DNA of 64,000 nt from an uncultured Colwellia sp. (GTDB lineage: Bacteria; Pseudomonadota; Gammaproteobacteria; Enterobacterales; Alteromonadaceae), in NCBI GenBank assembly GCA_913020705.1, contig CAJWBY010000003.1, forward strand, positions 4,922 to 68,921, in the 5' to 3' direction. Position 1 is the stretch's first letter. Every line of letters starts with the position of its first letter. The position numbers were made by a program, and so were the translations under genes. Below are positions 9,166 through 18,792 of this stretch, in pieces. The notes under the pieces were generated by a model, which worked only from the letters and a program-made list of their open reading frames with translations, had not been told where the DNA came from and did no database searches.

Positions 9166-10545
9166 ATGGAAAACGAAAGTACTACATTAAAGTTAAAAGA
9201 AAAAATCGGCTATGCTTGTGGAGATGTCGCTAGTAACTTTTATTGGCGAGTGTTTGATGTATTCCTTTTTATCTTTTATACCGATGTATTTGGATTATCT
9301 GCTGCAGCTGTTGGCACTATGATGTTAGTCACACGTTTAATAGATGCAATTTCAGACCCTTTTATGGGTGCGTTAGCTGACAGGACTCATACCAAATTTG
9401 GTAAATTTAGACCTTACTTACTTTGGGGAATAATTCCGCTTTTTGCAGCCGGTGTTTTAACTTTTACTGTGCCTGATTTTGATGACAGCGGAAAGCTTAT
9501 TTGGGCATATGGTACTTATATTTTCATGATGCTCGCCTATACCTTCATCAATGTGCCATACGGTGCATTACTTGGAGTGATCACGGGCGATTCTCAACAA
9601 CGAACGACTTTGACCAGCTTCCGATTTATTGGTGCTTTCACTGGGGGAAGTTTGGTTGCATATTTCACACCTGAATTAGTAAGTTTCTTTGGTGGTGTTG
9701 ATGAAGTGAAAGGCTGGCAAATGACCATGGCTTTATATGGTGGTATTGCAGCGATACTTTTTGTGATTAGTTTCCTTTCTACCAAAGAAAGAATATCACC
9801 GCCCAAAAACCAACAAACGCCGATTAAACAAGACCTAAAAGATTTAACCCAAAATAAACCTTGGATTGTACTTTTTGTTTTAGCGTTAATAATCATGATG
9901 ACGATTACATTACGAGGCAGTTCGGGCACATTTTATTTTAAATATTATGTAGGAAGAGCCGATCTCATTGGAAGTTTTTCAATGGCTTATATGTTGTCGT
10001 TGGCAATGGGAGCGGCGTTAACCCCGTTATTAACTAAGTATATTGATAAGCGTCAACTGCTTATTTTGTTAATGATTATCGTTAGTATTTTATCGCTTGG
10101 GTTCTATTTTGTGCCTAAAGAAAACATTACCACCATGTATTACTTACAAATTGCTATTGGTTTGGCGTTAGGACCAAAATCACCATTAGTTTATTCGATG
10201 TATGCGGATACGGTAGATTATTCTTTTTGGAAAACAGGTCGACGTGCAACCGCTATGATTTTCTCTGCCGCGGCATTTGCACAAAAGTTGGGCGGGGCAT
10301 TAGCAGGCGCCATGATGGGATGGTTACTAGCATCTTTAGGTTATGTTGCTAATCAAGTTCAAAATGGTGCCTCTGAACACGGTATTGTATTACTGATGAC
10401 ACTTATTCCTGCTATTTTTGCTTTTATAGCGGTTGGCGTTATTTGGCTTTACCCGCTAACAGATAATAAACTTATCGAAATTCAGTATTCTATAAAGAAT
10501 AACACCTCAAAAAATAAGGAATGTTTGGAGGGCGAAAGTGTCTAA
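9166..10545 (+). CDS. GPH-family sugar:cation symporter
   Basis: Inner-membrane MFS protein of the glycoside-pentoside-hexuronide symporter group, about 459 aa with 12 predicted membrane segments. The N-terminal signature YACGDVASNFYW, followed by RLIDAISDPFMG and DRTHTKFGKFRPYLLWG, is characteristic. The start at 9166 is preferred because it follows an AGGTGG ribosome site, while the upstream in-frame ATG at 9115 has none and would add 17 residues not seen in the family. Its 3' end overlaps the GH94 gene by 8 bp, so transport and phosphorolysis are co-expressed. Inferred cargo: the disaccharide or aldonic-acid disaccharide split by GH94. Confidence 0.93.
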   Translation: MENESTTLKLKEKIGYACGDVASNFYWRVFDVFLFIFYTDVFGLSAAAVGTMMLVTRLIDAISDPFMGALADRTHTKFGKFRPYLLWGIIPLFAAGVLTFTVPDFDDSGKLIWAYGTYIFMMLAYTFINVPYGALLGVITGDSQQRTTLTSFRFIGAFTGGSLVAYFTPELVSFFGGVDEVKGWQMTMALYGGIAAILFVISFLSTKERISPPKNQQTPIKQDLKDLTQNKPWIVLFVLALIIMMTITLRGSSGTFYFKYYVGRADLIGSFSMAYMLSLAMGAALTPLLTKYIDKRQLLILLMIIVSILSLGFYFVPKENITTMYYLQIAIGLALGPKSPLVYSMYADTVDYSFWKTGRRATAMIFSAAAFAQKLGGALAGAMMGWLLASLGYVANQVQNGASEHGIVLLMTLIPAIFAFIAVGVIWLYPLTDNKLIEIQYSIKNNTSKNKECLEGESV

Positions 10546-12931
10546 ATTACCCTTGTATACAATAGAAAATCCGGGCAGTAATGACTCAAGGGTTAACTTA
10601 AATTGCCCTACATCATTGCCAAAAGCCGCAGGTTTTTTATGGAATAATAACATGATGATTCAAATGAATTGTCAAGGTTATGCCATTTCTCAATTTTTAC
10701 AGCCAGAGCCTGCAAAATATTCATATGCACCATGTATTGAAGCCAAAACTTTTATGCAGCCTGAGCATCATTATTATCGAGACCACCCAGGGCGTTTCTT
10801 TTATATAAAAGATGAAGATACTGGCGAAATATTCTCTGCTCCTTATGAGCCTGTAAGATCTTGTCTTGATAGTTTTGAGTTTTCAGTAGGCAACCATGAT
10901 ATTAAATGGAAAGTTGAGGCGCTAAATGTTTGTGTCGAACTTACGTTATCACTTGGTGTTGATAGCACCATTGAAATTTGGTCTGTTGTTATAACCAATA
11001 CGAGTAAAAACAAAAAAGATCGTAACTTGAGTTTTTACCCTTATTTTACCATAGGGTACATGTCATGGCTAAATCAATCAGCAACTTACAATGTAGAACT
11101 TAATGCCATTGTTGCAAAAGCTATAACGCCTTATCAAAAAGTGGACGACTATTATAAAAATCAACACTTTAAAGATCATACCTTTCTTGTATCTGATTGT
11201 TTACCTGCTGCGTGGTCTGCTAATCAAACAACTTTTGAAGGCAGCGGAGGACTTCAAAGTCCTGATGAAATTCATCAAGATACCCTTAATTGTGAATCAT
11301 CTTGTTATGAAGTTCCTGTTGCGGTTTTACAGTACAAAATATCATTGAGTAGTGGTTGTAAAAAACAAATCAAATTATGTTTTGGTGCTGCAAAAGATGA
11401 GCATGAAATATTTGATATAAAACAAAGATATCTTAGTAGTGAAATTAATTTCTCAACAGAAAAAGCGCGTTATAAGGATTATTTGTCACAAGCTTCTGGT
11501 TGTTTAACCATACAATCAAATGATGAAAATTTTGATGATTTTGTTAATCATTGGCTACCGAGACAAATGTTCTATCATGGAGATATTAATAGGCTAACAA
11601 CAGATCCCCAAACACGTAACTATCTTCAAGATAATATGGGCATGAGCTATATTAAGCCGGATATTGCACGACAATCTTTTTTGATAGCACTAGAACAACA
11701 ACTGAGAAGTGGAGCAATGCCTGATGGTATTTTAATACATCCTGATGCGACGCTTAAATATATTAATGAAATACCTCATACCGACCACTGTGTGTGGTTG
11801 CCTATTTGCTTATTGGTGTATCTGAATGAAACAGATGACGGTTCAATTCTTAATGAACGTATAGCCTTCGCTGACTCTGAAGAACGATTAACGGTGCATC
11901 AGCATATCGAACTAGCACTTGACTGGTTACTTGAACAAACTGATGAAAGAGGTTTGAGCTATATAAACCAAGGAGACTGGTGTGATCCCATGAATATGGT
12001 TGGGCATAAAGGAAAGGGCGTTTCGGCTTGGTTATCAATGGCAACGGCTTATGCTCTTAACTGCTGGAGTGACATTTCTCAACATTATTTGTCAACCATA
12101 GATAAAAGTCGATTGGAAGATTATCGATATGCAGCCAAAGCGCTCAATAAATCAATTAACAAACATTTATGGGGTAATAACTGGTTCGCACGCGGTATTA
12201 CTGATGAAGGGAAGGTTTTTGGTGTAAATACTGATACAGAAGGTCGAATTTACCTAAACCCTCAGTCTTGGGCTTTATTGAGTGGTATTACTAATAAGGA
12301 CCAGAAATTAAGTTTGATCAATGAAGTAGAAAAACAATTGTTAACACCTTTTGGTGTAATGATGTTGGCCCCAAGTTACACAAAAATGGATGAAAACATA
12401 GGACGAATAACCCAAAAATATCCCGGTGTTTCTGAAAATGGCTCTGTTTATAATCATGCTGCCGTATTCTACGCCTACGCATTATTCCAGCAAGGAGAGT
12501 CGCAAAAAGCGTTTGAAATTATCTATAAAATGATCCCAAATATCAAAAATGCGTTGAAACAAGGACAACTACCTGTATTTGTTCCAAACTATTATCGTGG
12601 CGCTTATCATCAACACCCCGAGCAAGCAGGTCGGTCAAGCCAACTATTTAATACCGGAACTATCGCATGGTTATATCGTTGTTTAGTAGAAGAGTTGTGT
12701 GGGTTGAAAGGTAGCCATGGAGAGCTAACTGTTGCACCGCAACTGCCTGATTGTTTCGATTCGTTAAGTGGAACTCGCAGTATTCAAGGCGCTATGTTTA
12801 ATTTTTCTATTGAAAAATCGGCAATTAAACGGATCAAATTGGAGCTAGACGGCGAAATATTATCGGGCAATATTATTACGAATATTCAGCCTAAACATAC
12901 TTATCAATTAAAAATAACTGTACCCAAATGA
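10538..12931 (+). CDS. GH94 phosphorylase, probably cellobionic acid phosphorylase
   Basis: 797-aa cytoplasmic phosphorylase of family GH94, which breaks beta-glucosidic bonds with phosphate to give alpha-glucose 1-phosphate. Visible: N-terminal beta-sandwich, then the (alpha/alpha)6 barrel with RNYLQDNMGMSY, the catalytic loop QGDWCDP (general acid Asp480 or Asp483), KYPGVSENGSVYNHAAVF and a phosphate-loop region with NTGT. The GTG start has a strong GGAGGG ribosome site. The next gene, overlapping it by 4 bp, is a gluconokinase-like kinase; gluconate is the second product only if the substrate is cellobionic acid, so this specificity is preferred over cellobiose. The region YYRGAYHQHPEQAGRSSQ differs from what I expect in cellobiose phosphorylases. 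Family is secure; substrate is inference. Confidence 0.9.
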   Translation: MSKLPLYTIENPGSNDSRVNLNCPTSLPKAAGFLWNNNMMIQMNCQGYAISQFLQPEPAKYSYAPCIEAKTFMQPEHHYYRDHPGRFFYIKDEDTGEIFSAPYEPVRSCLDSFEFSVGNHDIKWKVEALNVCVELTLSLGVDSTIEIWSVVITNTSKNKKDRNLSFYPYFTIGYMSWLNQSATYNVELNAIVAKAITPYQKVDDYYKNQHFKDHTFLVSDCLPAAWSANQTTFEGSGGLQSPDEIHQDTLNCESSCYEVPVAVLQYKISLSSGCKKQIKLCFGAAKDEHEIFDIKQRYLSSEINFSTEKARYKDYLSQASGCLTIQSNDENFDDFVNHWLPRQMFYHGDINRLTTDPQTRNYLQDNMGMSYIKPDIARQSFLIALEQQLRSGAMPDGILIHPDATLKYINEIPHTDHCVWLPICLLVYLNETDDGSILNERIAFADSEERLTVHQHIELALDWLLEQTDERGLSYINQGDWCDPMNMVGHKGKGVSAWLSMATAYALNCWSDISQHYLSTIDKSRLEDYRYAAKALNKSINKHLWGNNWFARGITDEGKVFGVNTDTEGRIYLNPQSWALLSGITNKDQKLSLINEVEKQLLTPFGVMMLAPSYTKMDENIGRITQKYPGVSENGSVYNHAAVFYAYALFQQGESQKAFEIIYKMIPNIKNALKQGQLPVFVPNYYRGAYHQHPEQAGRSSQLFNTGTIAWLYRCLVEELCGLKGSHGELTVAPQLPDCFDSLSGTRSIQGAMFNFSIEKSAIKRIKLELDGEILSGNIITNIQPKHTYQLKITVPK

Positions 12932-13473
12932 ATAATGAAAAACATATAAATAACCGTTCATCATTAATTGTAATTATGGGTGTTAGCGGCACTGGAAAAT
13001 CCCATATTGCGAGTGAATTATCTGCTTCCTTAGGCTTCCACTTTGTTGAAGCTGATGATTTTCACACAGACGAATCTAAAAAGCGTATGTCTGATAATAT
13101 TCCAATAACAGATGAAGTCAGGCAATGTTGGTTTGAATTAATTCGTCATTATTTAAAAAAAAGTGCTAACAAAAATATTATATTAGCGTTTTCAGGCCTT
13201 AAACATCAACATAGACAAGGGTTAAGATCTTTACTGTTTAATACGCAGTTTATTTGGCTTGATGGTCAAGAAAAAATAATATCGGAGCGTTTAAGTTCAC
13301 GAAAGGGGCACTTTGTATCGGCAGGATTTTTATCAGGACAACTAAAAGCGATGGAACCACCTCAGACGAATGAAAATGATATTATAAAAATCAATATAGA
13401 CAATGAGATCGAGGAAGTGGTTTCAGAATGCTTACAATCGGTTTTTGTTAAGAACAGAAATTTAATCTACTAA
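12928..13473 (+). CDS. gluconokinase-like sugar-acid kinase
   Basis: 181-aa P-loop kinase of the GntK type, predicted to make 6-phosphogluconate from gluconate and ATP for the Entner-Doudoroff or pentose-phosphate route. Walker A GVSGTGKS is at residues 18-25; EADDFH, KKRM, PITDEVRQ.W and FSGLKHQHRQGLR follow in the family order, and SSRKGHFV is the lid region. Its ATG overlaps the stop of the GH94 gene (ATGA), indicating translational coupling. That pairing gives the pathway: aldonic disaccharide in, glucose 1-phosphate and gluconate out, gluconate phosphorylated. A related small-sugar kinase role cannot be excluded from sequence alone. Confidence 0.85.
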   Translation: MNNEKHINNRSSLIVIMGVSGTGKSHIASELSASLGFHFVEADDFHTDESKKRMSDNIPITDEVRQCWFELIRHYLKKSANKNIILAFSGLKHQHRQGLRSLLFNTQFIWLDGQEKIISERLSSRKGHFVSAGFLSGQLKAMEPPQTNENDIIKINIDNEIEEVVSECLQSVFVKNRNLIY

Positions 13474-13497
13474 ACTACATTTAAAAAGAAACATAAT

Positions 13498-14259
13498 ATG
13501 AAACTAAAAATATTATTTATGCTGATTGCGATCATCTTATCTAGCCAAAATACTATGGCTATTGAAGCTAATAAAACAGATAGGAAAATAGTTGTAGACG
13601 GTATAACAGATGAAGCTTGGTCAAAAAGTACTTGGTATCCAATAGATAAACTTATACTAGGAACCCTATCAAATGAAAATGACTTTTCAGGTCGTTTTAA
13701 GCTGCTTTGGGATGAAAACTATTTGTATTTAACGGCAGAAATTACAGATGATATTTTATTTGATCAACACGCTGATCCATTAAAGTTTTATTGGGACGAT
13801 GATTGTTTTGAAGTTTTCATAGACGAAGACAAGTCAGGTGGAAATCATCAATTTAATTACAATGCCTTTGCTTACCATGTTGCTATAGATAACCAAGTTG
13901 TTGATATAGGTGAAAACAATAAAGATGGCAGTACTAATTTTGTTTTATTAAACGACCATATATCGAGTGTATGGAAGCGTTCAAACCTTACCCCTCATGC
14001 GGTAATTTGGGAATTAGCAATTAAAATATTTGATGATAAATTTGATGATACAAAAATTGATAATTCGGCTAGCCGAGTAAGACTTACAAAAGGAAAAACC
14101 TTAGGCTTTATGTTGGCCTATTGTGACAATGACGGAAGTTTGGAACGTGAAGCATTTATAGGCTCTACCGAAATTACGCCCATCAATGGAGATAAAAACT
14201 TAGGATATATCACAGCGGATGTTTTTGAAGAATTAATACTTATTGATAATAATGAGTAA
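13498..14259 (+). CDS. secreted CBM9-like carbohydrate-binding protein
   Basis: 253-aa protein with a cleavable signal peptide (MKLKILFMLIAIILSSQNTMA) and a single CBM9/DOMON-type beta-sandwich: VDGITDEAWSKSTWYPI opens it, FKLLWDENYLYLTAEITDD and DDDCFEVFIDEDKSGG are the most conserved strands, and the C-terminal strand ITPINGDKNLGY closes it. No catalytic domain is attached. CBM9 modules bind reducing ends or free sugars, so a periplasmic or outer-surface binding role for the locus substrate is reasonable. It is 24 bp downstream of the kinase and probably ends the operon, followed by a long hairpin at 14381-14422. Confidence 0.82.
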   Translation: MKLKILFMLIAIILSSQNTMAIEANKTDRKIVVDGITDEAWSKSTWYPIDKLILGTLSNENDFSGRFKLLWDENYLYLTAEITDDILFDQHADPLKFYWDDDCFEVFIDEDKSGGNHQFNYNAFAYHVAIDNQVVDIGENNKDGSTNFVLLNDHISSVWKRSNLTPHAVIWELAIKIFDDKFDDTKIDNSASRVRLTKGKTLGFMLAYCDNDGSLEREAFIGSTEITPINGDKNLGYITADVFEELILIDNNE

Positions 14260-14380
14260 AGACAATTATTGGCCCAAAACCATTAGCCATATAACTATGG
14301 ATATTCAGTCAGAATTTATCTTTGATAGAGAAGTTAATTTTACTCAGGCTATTGGGAGGATCTAGTATATTGAATCCATT

Positions 14381-14422
14381 ATTTAAAGGCCGTTTGCCCG
14401 AAATGCGATACGGCCTTTAAAT
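14381..14422. terminator. long hairpin between convergent operons
   Basis: A perfect 13-bp inverted repeat (ATTTAAAGGCCGT / ACGGCCTTTAAAT) with a 16-nt loop lies between the convergent sugar and bufferin operons. Neither side has a strong T-run, so it may be a bidirectional termination or transcript-stabilising hairpin, not a classic intrinsic terminator. Confidence 0.6.
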
Positions 14423-14429
14423 TGACAAA

Positions 14430-14612
14430 CTATGAATAGCTAAAAGTAAAATACCAGCCGTTCATTAACGGGTTATCGAACTTTATAGCTTTTTTCCTTT
14501 CACTAATGCGGTCAAATGTATGTTCATACTTTTTGAATGGAATTATGGACTCTATTTGAAAACTATAGCCATATGATATTCCGCTACCACCAGAAGATCC
14601 TGATGAGCAGCT
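14430..14612 (-). pseudogene. possible 3' gene remnant
   Basis: An open stretch of about 60 codons with no start codon, preceded by a TAA and ending in TAG. It reads through SGSSGGSGISYGYSF, KKYEHTFDRIS and ends NPLMNGWYFTFSYS, a mix of aromatic and polar residues that looks protein-like. It may be the tail of a decayed gene; it could equally be chance. No family recognised. Confidence 0.25.
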
Positions 14613-14674
14613 TTATACCATCTATATTCTAGTTAGTTTACGCCTTTAAGACTTAATTATTTCTAAATTAACGA

Positions 14675-15877
14675 CTACTCAATTAATGTTGTCAACACTT
14701 GCGGATTATTATGCAGCGTTCTATGCACAGGACAGCGCTCAGCAATTTCTATTAGCCGAGCCTTTTCTGAATCACTCAACGGTCCTAGTAGCCGAACTTT
14801 GCGAATCAATGCCTCTATGTTCTTCTTTTGCTCTGTAACATTTTCGGCATCTTCTACATAGTTACGCTCATGTGACAACGACACCTCCACATGCTCGAGT
14901 GGAATTTCCTTTCGGGTAGCGTACATACGAATAGTCATTGCAGTACATGCACCTAGAGCAGCCAATAAATGTTCATAAGGATCGGGGCCTGAATTTTTAC
15001 CGCCTAACTGTACTGGTTCATCTGCATTCCAGTGATGATGATCACTAAAAACATCTTGTTGAAATTTATGGTCAATTTCGGCCACCAACACGTGCCCTTT
15101 AGTGAGATTAGGGCGAGATACTTCTTGCACAGGAATATATCGACTTGCCCAGCCTGAAATCGTTTGCGCTACATATTCACTATCTACTGATTTTGATAAA
15201 AGATGATCTGCCGTATCTAGGCTAACAAAACTTTTAGGATGCTTGGCGGCTTTGTAAATTTGCTCTGCATCGGCAATATCTACAGTTAAGTCGATAGGAG
15301 AATGTAATACTAATAAGGCTTTATTTAGATGTTTAATATGTTCTGTTGTTTGGTTACGTAAATCATCCAAAAATTGTTTTTTAATCGTGAATTCACGAGC
15401 CCCCAAACTAACTTTTGCTAGACCCGTTTTTTCTATCGTGTCGAGATGAGCATCAAAGTTATGTATAACATGACTTGCTTCAAACGGAGCACCTATAGTT
15501 ACCACCGCTTTAACTTCTGGCAGTTGTGCTGCCATCGCTAAAACAGCCGCACCACCAAGGCTATGACCAATTAATAATTGTGGTGCTTGATAATGCTGCT
15601 CTAGAAATTTTGCCGCTGAAAGCAAATCTTCAGTATTAGATGAAAAATTAGTATTAGCAAAATCGCCGTCACTATTGCCTAAGCCTGTGAAGTCAAATCG
15701 AAAAACTGCAAAGTTATGTTGTACAAGAAAACGGCTAATTCTTGAAGCCGCTGCAACATCTTTACCGCAGGTAAAACAGTGGGCAAATAAAACATAGGCT
15801 CTAATTTTTGTGTCAGGTGTTTCAAGTAAGCCAGCAAGGTTTTGTCCTTGGCTAGGAAATTCTATTTTTGTTCTCAT
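14675..15877 (-). CDS. bifunctional alpha/beta-hydrolase - OsmC peroxidase-like protein
   Basis: About 400 aa from the ATG at 15877 (MRTKIEF); in-frame ATGs at 15886 and 15928 are alternatives with weak ribosome sites. Residues 1-255 are an alpha/beta hydrolase with [16 protein letters not shown] oxyanion region, nucleophile motif IGHSLGG and a C-terminal His in DTADHLL. Residues about 265-400 are an OsmC/Ohr domain with both redox cysteines in GACTAMT and RCPVHRTL. OsmC domains reduce organic hydroperoxides or handle reactive electrophiles. It is the last gene of the minus-strand bufferin operon, 112 bp beyond the DsbA-like gene, so a thiol or oxidative stress role linked to metal stress is likely. 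No signal peptide. Confidence 0.87.
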   Translation of the reverse strand: MRTKIEFPSQGQNLAGLLETPDTKIRAYVLFAHCFTCGKDVAAASRISRFLVQHNFAVFRFDFTGLGNSDGDFANTNFSSNTEDLLSAAKFLEQHYQAPQLLIGHSLGGAAVLAMAAQLPEVKAVVTIGAPFEASHVIHNFDAHLDTIEKTGLAKVSLGAREFTIKKQFLDDLRNQTTEHIKHLNKALLVLHSPIDLTVDIADAEQIYKAAKHPKSFVSLDTADHLLSKSVDSEYVAQTISGWASRYIPVQEVSRPNLTKGHVLVAEIDHKFQQDVFSDHHHWNADEPVQLGGKNSGPDPYEHLLAALGACTAMTIRMYATRKEIPLEHVEVSLSHERNYVEDAENVTEQKKNIEALIRKVRLLGPLSDSEKARLIEIAERCPVHRTLHNNPQVLTTLIE

Positions 15878-15989
15878 TGTTTTCATCTTTTGTTGGTAAT
15901 AAACACCTCGAATACCAAGGTTGTTCAATGTTTAATTGCTTAATAAAAAAATGTTATTTATCTATTGTTCTGCCCAAAATTATAGACCG

Positions 15990-16568
15990 TTAAGCTAGTA
16001 ATAATGGTTCAATAACCGTTTGCCAATCCGCCAATCTTGAATTGTGATCAACAGGCACATTCCCCGCATTATTAATAAACAATGTTGGTGTTGCCCACAC
16101 AGCTTTTGTTGCTGCATAACGAATGGGTGTACGTGCTTGAATATAGATATCGCTATCACTCATTTTTTGCACGAAGTTATTACGCTCTATGCCTGAATGT
16201 TGATTAGCAAAATCAGCCACTAATTGCAGCAGGTCGTCATGAGTTTTATGCAAAAAGGAACCGTTATAAAATTGTGATTGGCGTTCATAGACGAATGTCG
16301 CAAAATCGTAAAATTTATTTGCATCGCCTTCAGCTAATGCAAATAGCCCTAGACTCATATCCCAAGCTTGTCGATGATTACTAAGGGTTATCAAATGAAC
16401 CTTTAGGCTTACAGGTTTACCTTTATAATATTCTGAAACTTCCAGTAACGTTGGCCAAATGCTACGAGAATGAGGACATTGAATATCGATAAACGCATCA
16501 ATCGTAATTTTAGCTGCAGCATCACCAATAAGAAAACCACTCGGGCGTTGAGGTATAGGTATGGTCAT
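15990..16568 (-). CDS. DsbA-like thioredoxin-fold protein with one cysteine (CPHS)
   Basis: 192-aa thioredoxin-fold protein of the DsbA/DsbG-like group. The N-terminal strand is followed by FIDIQCPHSRSIWPTL, where the usual CxxC is CPHS; this is the only cysteine in the protein. The cis-proline loop is ATPTLFIN. There is no signal peptide, so it probably acts in the cytoplasm. A single active-site cysteine rules out ordinary dithiol oxidase chemistry and suggests a monothiol, glutathione-linked, or binding role. It is the seventh gene of the bufferin operon, between DoxX and the hydrolase-OsmC gene. Function in bufferin maturation or copper/thiol stress is inference. Confidence 0.75.
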   Translation of the reverse strand: MTIPIPQRPSGFLIGDAAAKITIDAFIDIQCPHSRSIWPTLLEVSEYYKGKPVSLKVHLITLSNHRQAWDMSLGLFALAEGDANKFYDFATFVYERQSQFYNGSFLHKTHDDLLQLVADFANQHSGIERNNFVQKMSDSDIYIQARTPIRYAATKAVWATPTLFINNAGNVPVDHNSRLADWQTVIEPLLLA

Positions 16569-16623
16569 TTAAATTATTTCCTTGTTATTATTAAAAGATA
16601 ATTATAGCGGGTTAGATTTACGT

Positions 16624-17115
16624 TCAAGTATTTCCTGCTTTACTTGCTGAGTAACTATTAAAAAATCGCTTCTCCGCTACACGGTCTAACGCGAAACGTC
16701 CGCCACTAAAAATAACAACTTGTAATAAGAGTGTTCCCCACAATACATGCTCTGCATAGGCTGCAGGGGCTATTTCTTCTAAGCTTATTACTGCTACAAT
16801 ATTGACAAAAAATAGTCCTAGCGCTGAAAAACGGCTCGCTAAACCGGTGATTAATAATAAAGGTAAAACAATTTCTGCAGCAGTGCCTAAATAAGCAGCC
16901 AATTCAAACGGCAAGACTGGTACTTGATATTCATATTCAAAAAGCATTAATGTACTGTCCCAGTCTCTTAATTTAGTCAGCCCTGAAGCGAAAAATGCCC
17001 AAGCAACATAGCAACGCGCTGCTAATAATACGACCGGCTCTAACTGGCTAATTTTACTGGCAAGGTTACGATATAAATTATTGGTAAGTAACACTAGATT
17101 GTTTAAAGTGTGCAT
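16624..17115 (-). CDS. DoxX-family membrane protein of bufferin operon (BufD-like)
   Basis: 163-aa inner-membrane protein with four predicted membrane segments and the DoxX features YVAWAFFASGLTKLRDW, GTAAEIVLPLLLITG and ALDRV. DoxX proteins are a frequent last core component of bufferin and related MNIO RiPP operons, where a redox or maturation role has been proposed. It starts 3 bp downstream of the BufC-like gene, so the two are tightly coupled. Confidence 0.85.
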   Translation of the reverse strand: MHTLNNLVLLTNNLYRNLASKISQLEPVVLLAARCYVAWAFFASGLTKLRDWDSTLMLFEYEYQVPVLPFELAAYLGTAAEIVLPLLLITGLASRFSALGLFFVNIVAVISLEEIAPAAYAEHVLWGTLLLQVVIFSGGRFALDRVAEKRFFNSYSASKAGNT

Positions 17116-17117
17116 GT

Positions 17118-17915
17118 TTATTTCTCTTTAATAAGATTAATTAAGTTACGTTCAATGGCAGTAAGCAACCATTGTTCAAATGAAAATTCGTTGTCATGTT
17201 TCACAATATCAAGTGACTGCGATAGCGATTGTCCAGCCAATAAAGCAAGCATAAACTTCCCTTCACTTGCCGATATTGTTGTAACTTTTGGCAAAAATTC
17301 AGGACGATAAACCATCACGATTTGTTCGAATGAAACCTTTGATAGTGCTTTTTGCGCATCACTCATCGCAGCAGCTCTTTGAAATTCGTCACTATGATGA
17401 TGTGCCTGAAAAATTTCTGTTAATGGATAGACGGTTTTAAATACTTTTACATTTCGATTAAAAATGATAAAAAGTTGCTCAGGTTCACTCTCACTAAACA
17501 GCTGTAATGTCGTTGATGCTAAAGTTTGATCAATGCCATGTAATGCGAAATGCACATGCCAATCTAGCGTTGCACAGTCAGCAATATACGGATAGTCAGC
17601 CCCCACTTCGGTGGTAGTTAAAAAATCAGAAAAATTTTCACCCCATTGCGTCCAATCTCCGCGGTTAGGTGGCGATAATTGTAAAAATTGATAAACAAGG
17701 CTTTCGCTAATGTCACTATCAAGTAATGCAAACACGGTTGGAAAACTAATATTTAATGCCCGCTCTGCATTAGCCAATAAATTTCGTCGATAAATATTAA
17801 TGCCTTGAGTATTAAAACCGCACTGCGCTAAGGCTGACGAGTCATCATTCCAAATCGATTCTAATAGCAAGTGTTGTCTATTTGTTGCTATTTCATTATG
17901 ACTTAAGTCATTCAT
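17118..17915 (-). CDS. bufC: HvfC/BufC-family RiPP partner protein (DUF2063)
   Basis: 265-aa protein with the N-terminal DUF2063 helical domain: INIYRRNLLANAERALNISFPTVFALLD is the family hallmark (residues about 40-68), followed by SPPNRGDWTQWGENFSDFL. Family members form the partner of the MNIO enzyme and are thought to recognise the precursor or aid catalysis; older annotation as DNA-binding is probably misleading. The start overlaps the stop of the BufB-like gene by 4 bp, as expected for a stoichiometric partner. No signal peptide, so modification happens in the cytoplasm before export of the precursor. Confidence 0.87.
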   Translation of the reverse strand: MNDLSHNEIATNRQHLLLESIWNDDSSALAQCGFNTQGINIYRRNLLANAERALNISFPTVFALLDSDISESLVYQFLQLSPPNRGDWTQWGENFSDFLTTTEVGADYPYIADCATLDWHVHFALHGIDQTLASTTLQLFSESEPEQLFIIFNRNVKVFKTVYPLTEIFQAHHHSDEFQRAAAMSDAQKALSKVSFEQIVMVYRPEFLPKVTTISASEGKFMLALLAGQSLSQSLDIVKHDNEFSFEQWLLTAIERNLINLIKEK

Positions 17916-18790
17916 TTACTTGTCCTCGCTAAAACAGCATGTGCTATGTCACGTGCTTTTTGCGCTTCATCAACCAATACTGACCACTGAGGCAAATCAT
18001 TGTCCCATTCAATTAACGTTGGCACTGCACCAAAACGTGCTATGGCTTGTTTGTAACCTTGCCAAACATCATATGAAACAGGGCCAGCATGATCATCAAT
18101 CGTCATCTCTCCCGCTAAAGGTTTAGTGCAACCTGCTAAGTGGATTTGTGAGACACTTTCTATAGGTAGCTCATTGATATAATCAGCCACTGATTGTTGG
18201 ATATTGCCACCTTCAAAGTTAACGCTGTTAACGGCAATATTATTAATATCTAACAGCACTTTTGCCCCCGTTCGTTTGCAAAGCTGAGCTAAAAAATCCG
18301 CTTCGCTCAGGTAACTTTCATCAAATCTTATATAAGCTGAAACATTTTCAATGATCAGTTGTCGTCCTAAGAAGTTCTGCACTTTATCTACTTGTTCAGA
18401 CATCTTGGTCAAGGTTTGCTGGGTATGTGCAATGGGTAATAAATCACCGCTATGAATAAGTTGCCCTTGCTGTTGTCCCCAAGTAAAACAGGCATGTTCC
18501 GACATCAAAAAAGGATTTATTTTTTCCGTGAGCGTCTTTAAACAGGCTAAGTAATGCATAGGGATAATTTGCATTGATCCAAGCCCCATTGAAGTGGAAT
18601 GCAAACTAACCGGATACATTTCTCTAACTTGCGTGAGTACCGATAGTGTTGCACCTCCTTCACCGAAAAAATTTTCCGAATGTACTTCTACAAAATCAAC
18701 ATGCTTAGGCTGGGTTAATATGTCGGTAAAATGCGGATGCCTTAGACCAACACCTACCATTACATCGTTATTTGTTACCGACATAGTCAT
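17912..18790 (-). CDS. bufB: MNIO-family multinuclear iron oxygenase (DUF692), bufferin maturase
   Basis: 292-aa TIM-barrel enzyme of the DUF692/MNIO family, which uses two or three iron ions and O2 to remodel cysteines in RiPP precursors; in bufferin systems the product carries thiooxazole rings that bind copper. Candidate metal ligands occur in order: EVHSENFF, MSEHACF, IIENVSAYI, VLLDINNI, IHLAGCT, DDHAGPV and LIEWDND. It begins 2 bp after the precursor gene with an AAGGGG ribosome site, and overlaps bufC. The precursor-MNIO-partner-DoxX order matches the known core bufferin operon, so the family-level role is well supported; the exact modification is inferred from relatives. Confidence 0.92.
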   Translation of the reverse strand: MTMSVTNNDVMVGVGLRHPHFTDILTQPKHVDFVEVHSENFFGEGGATLSVLTQVREMYPVSLHSTSMGLGSMQIIPMHYLACLKTLTEKINPFLMSEHACFTWGQQQGQLIHSGDLLPIAHTQQTLTKMSEQVDKVQNFLGRQLIIENVSAYIRFDESYLSEADFLAQLCKRTGAKVLLDINNIAVNSVNFEGGNIQQSVADYINELPIESVSQIHLAGCTKPLAGEMTIDDHAGPVSYDVWQGYKQAIARFGAVPTLIEWDNDLPQWSVLVDEAQKARDIAHAVLARTSK

Positions 18791-18792
18791 TC

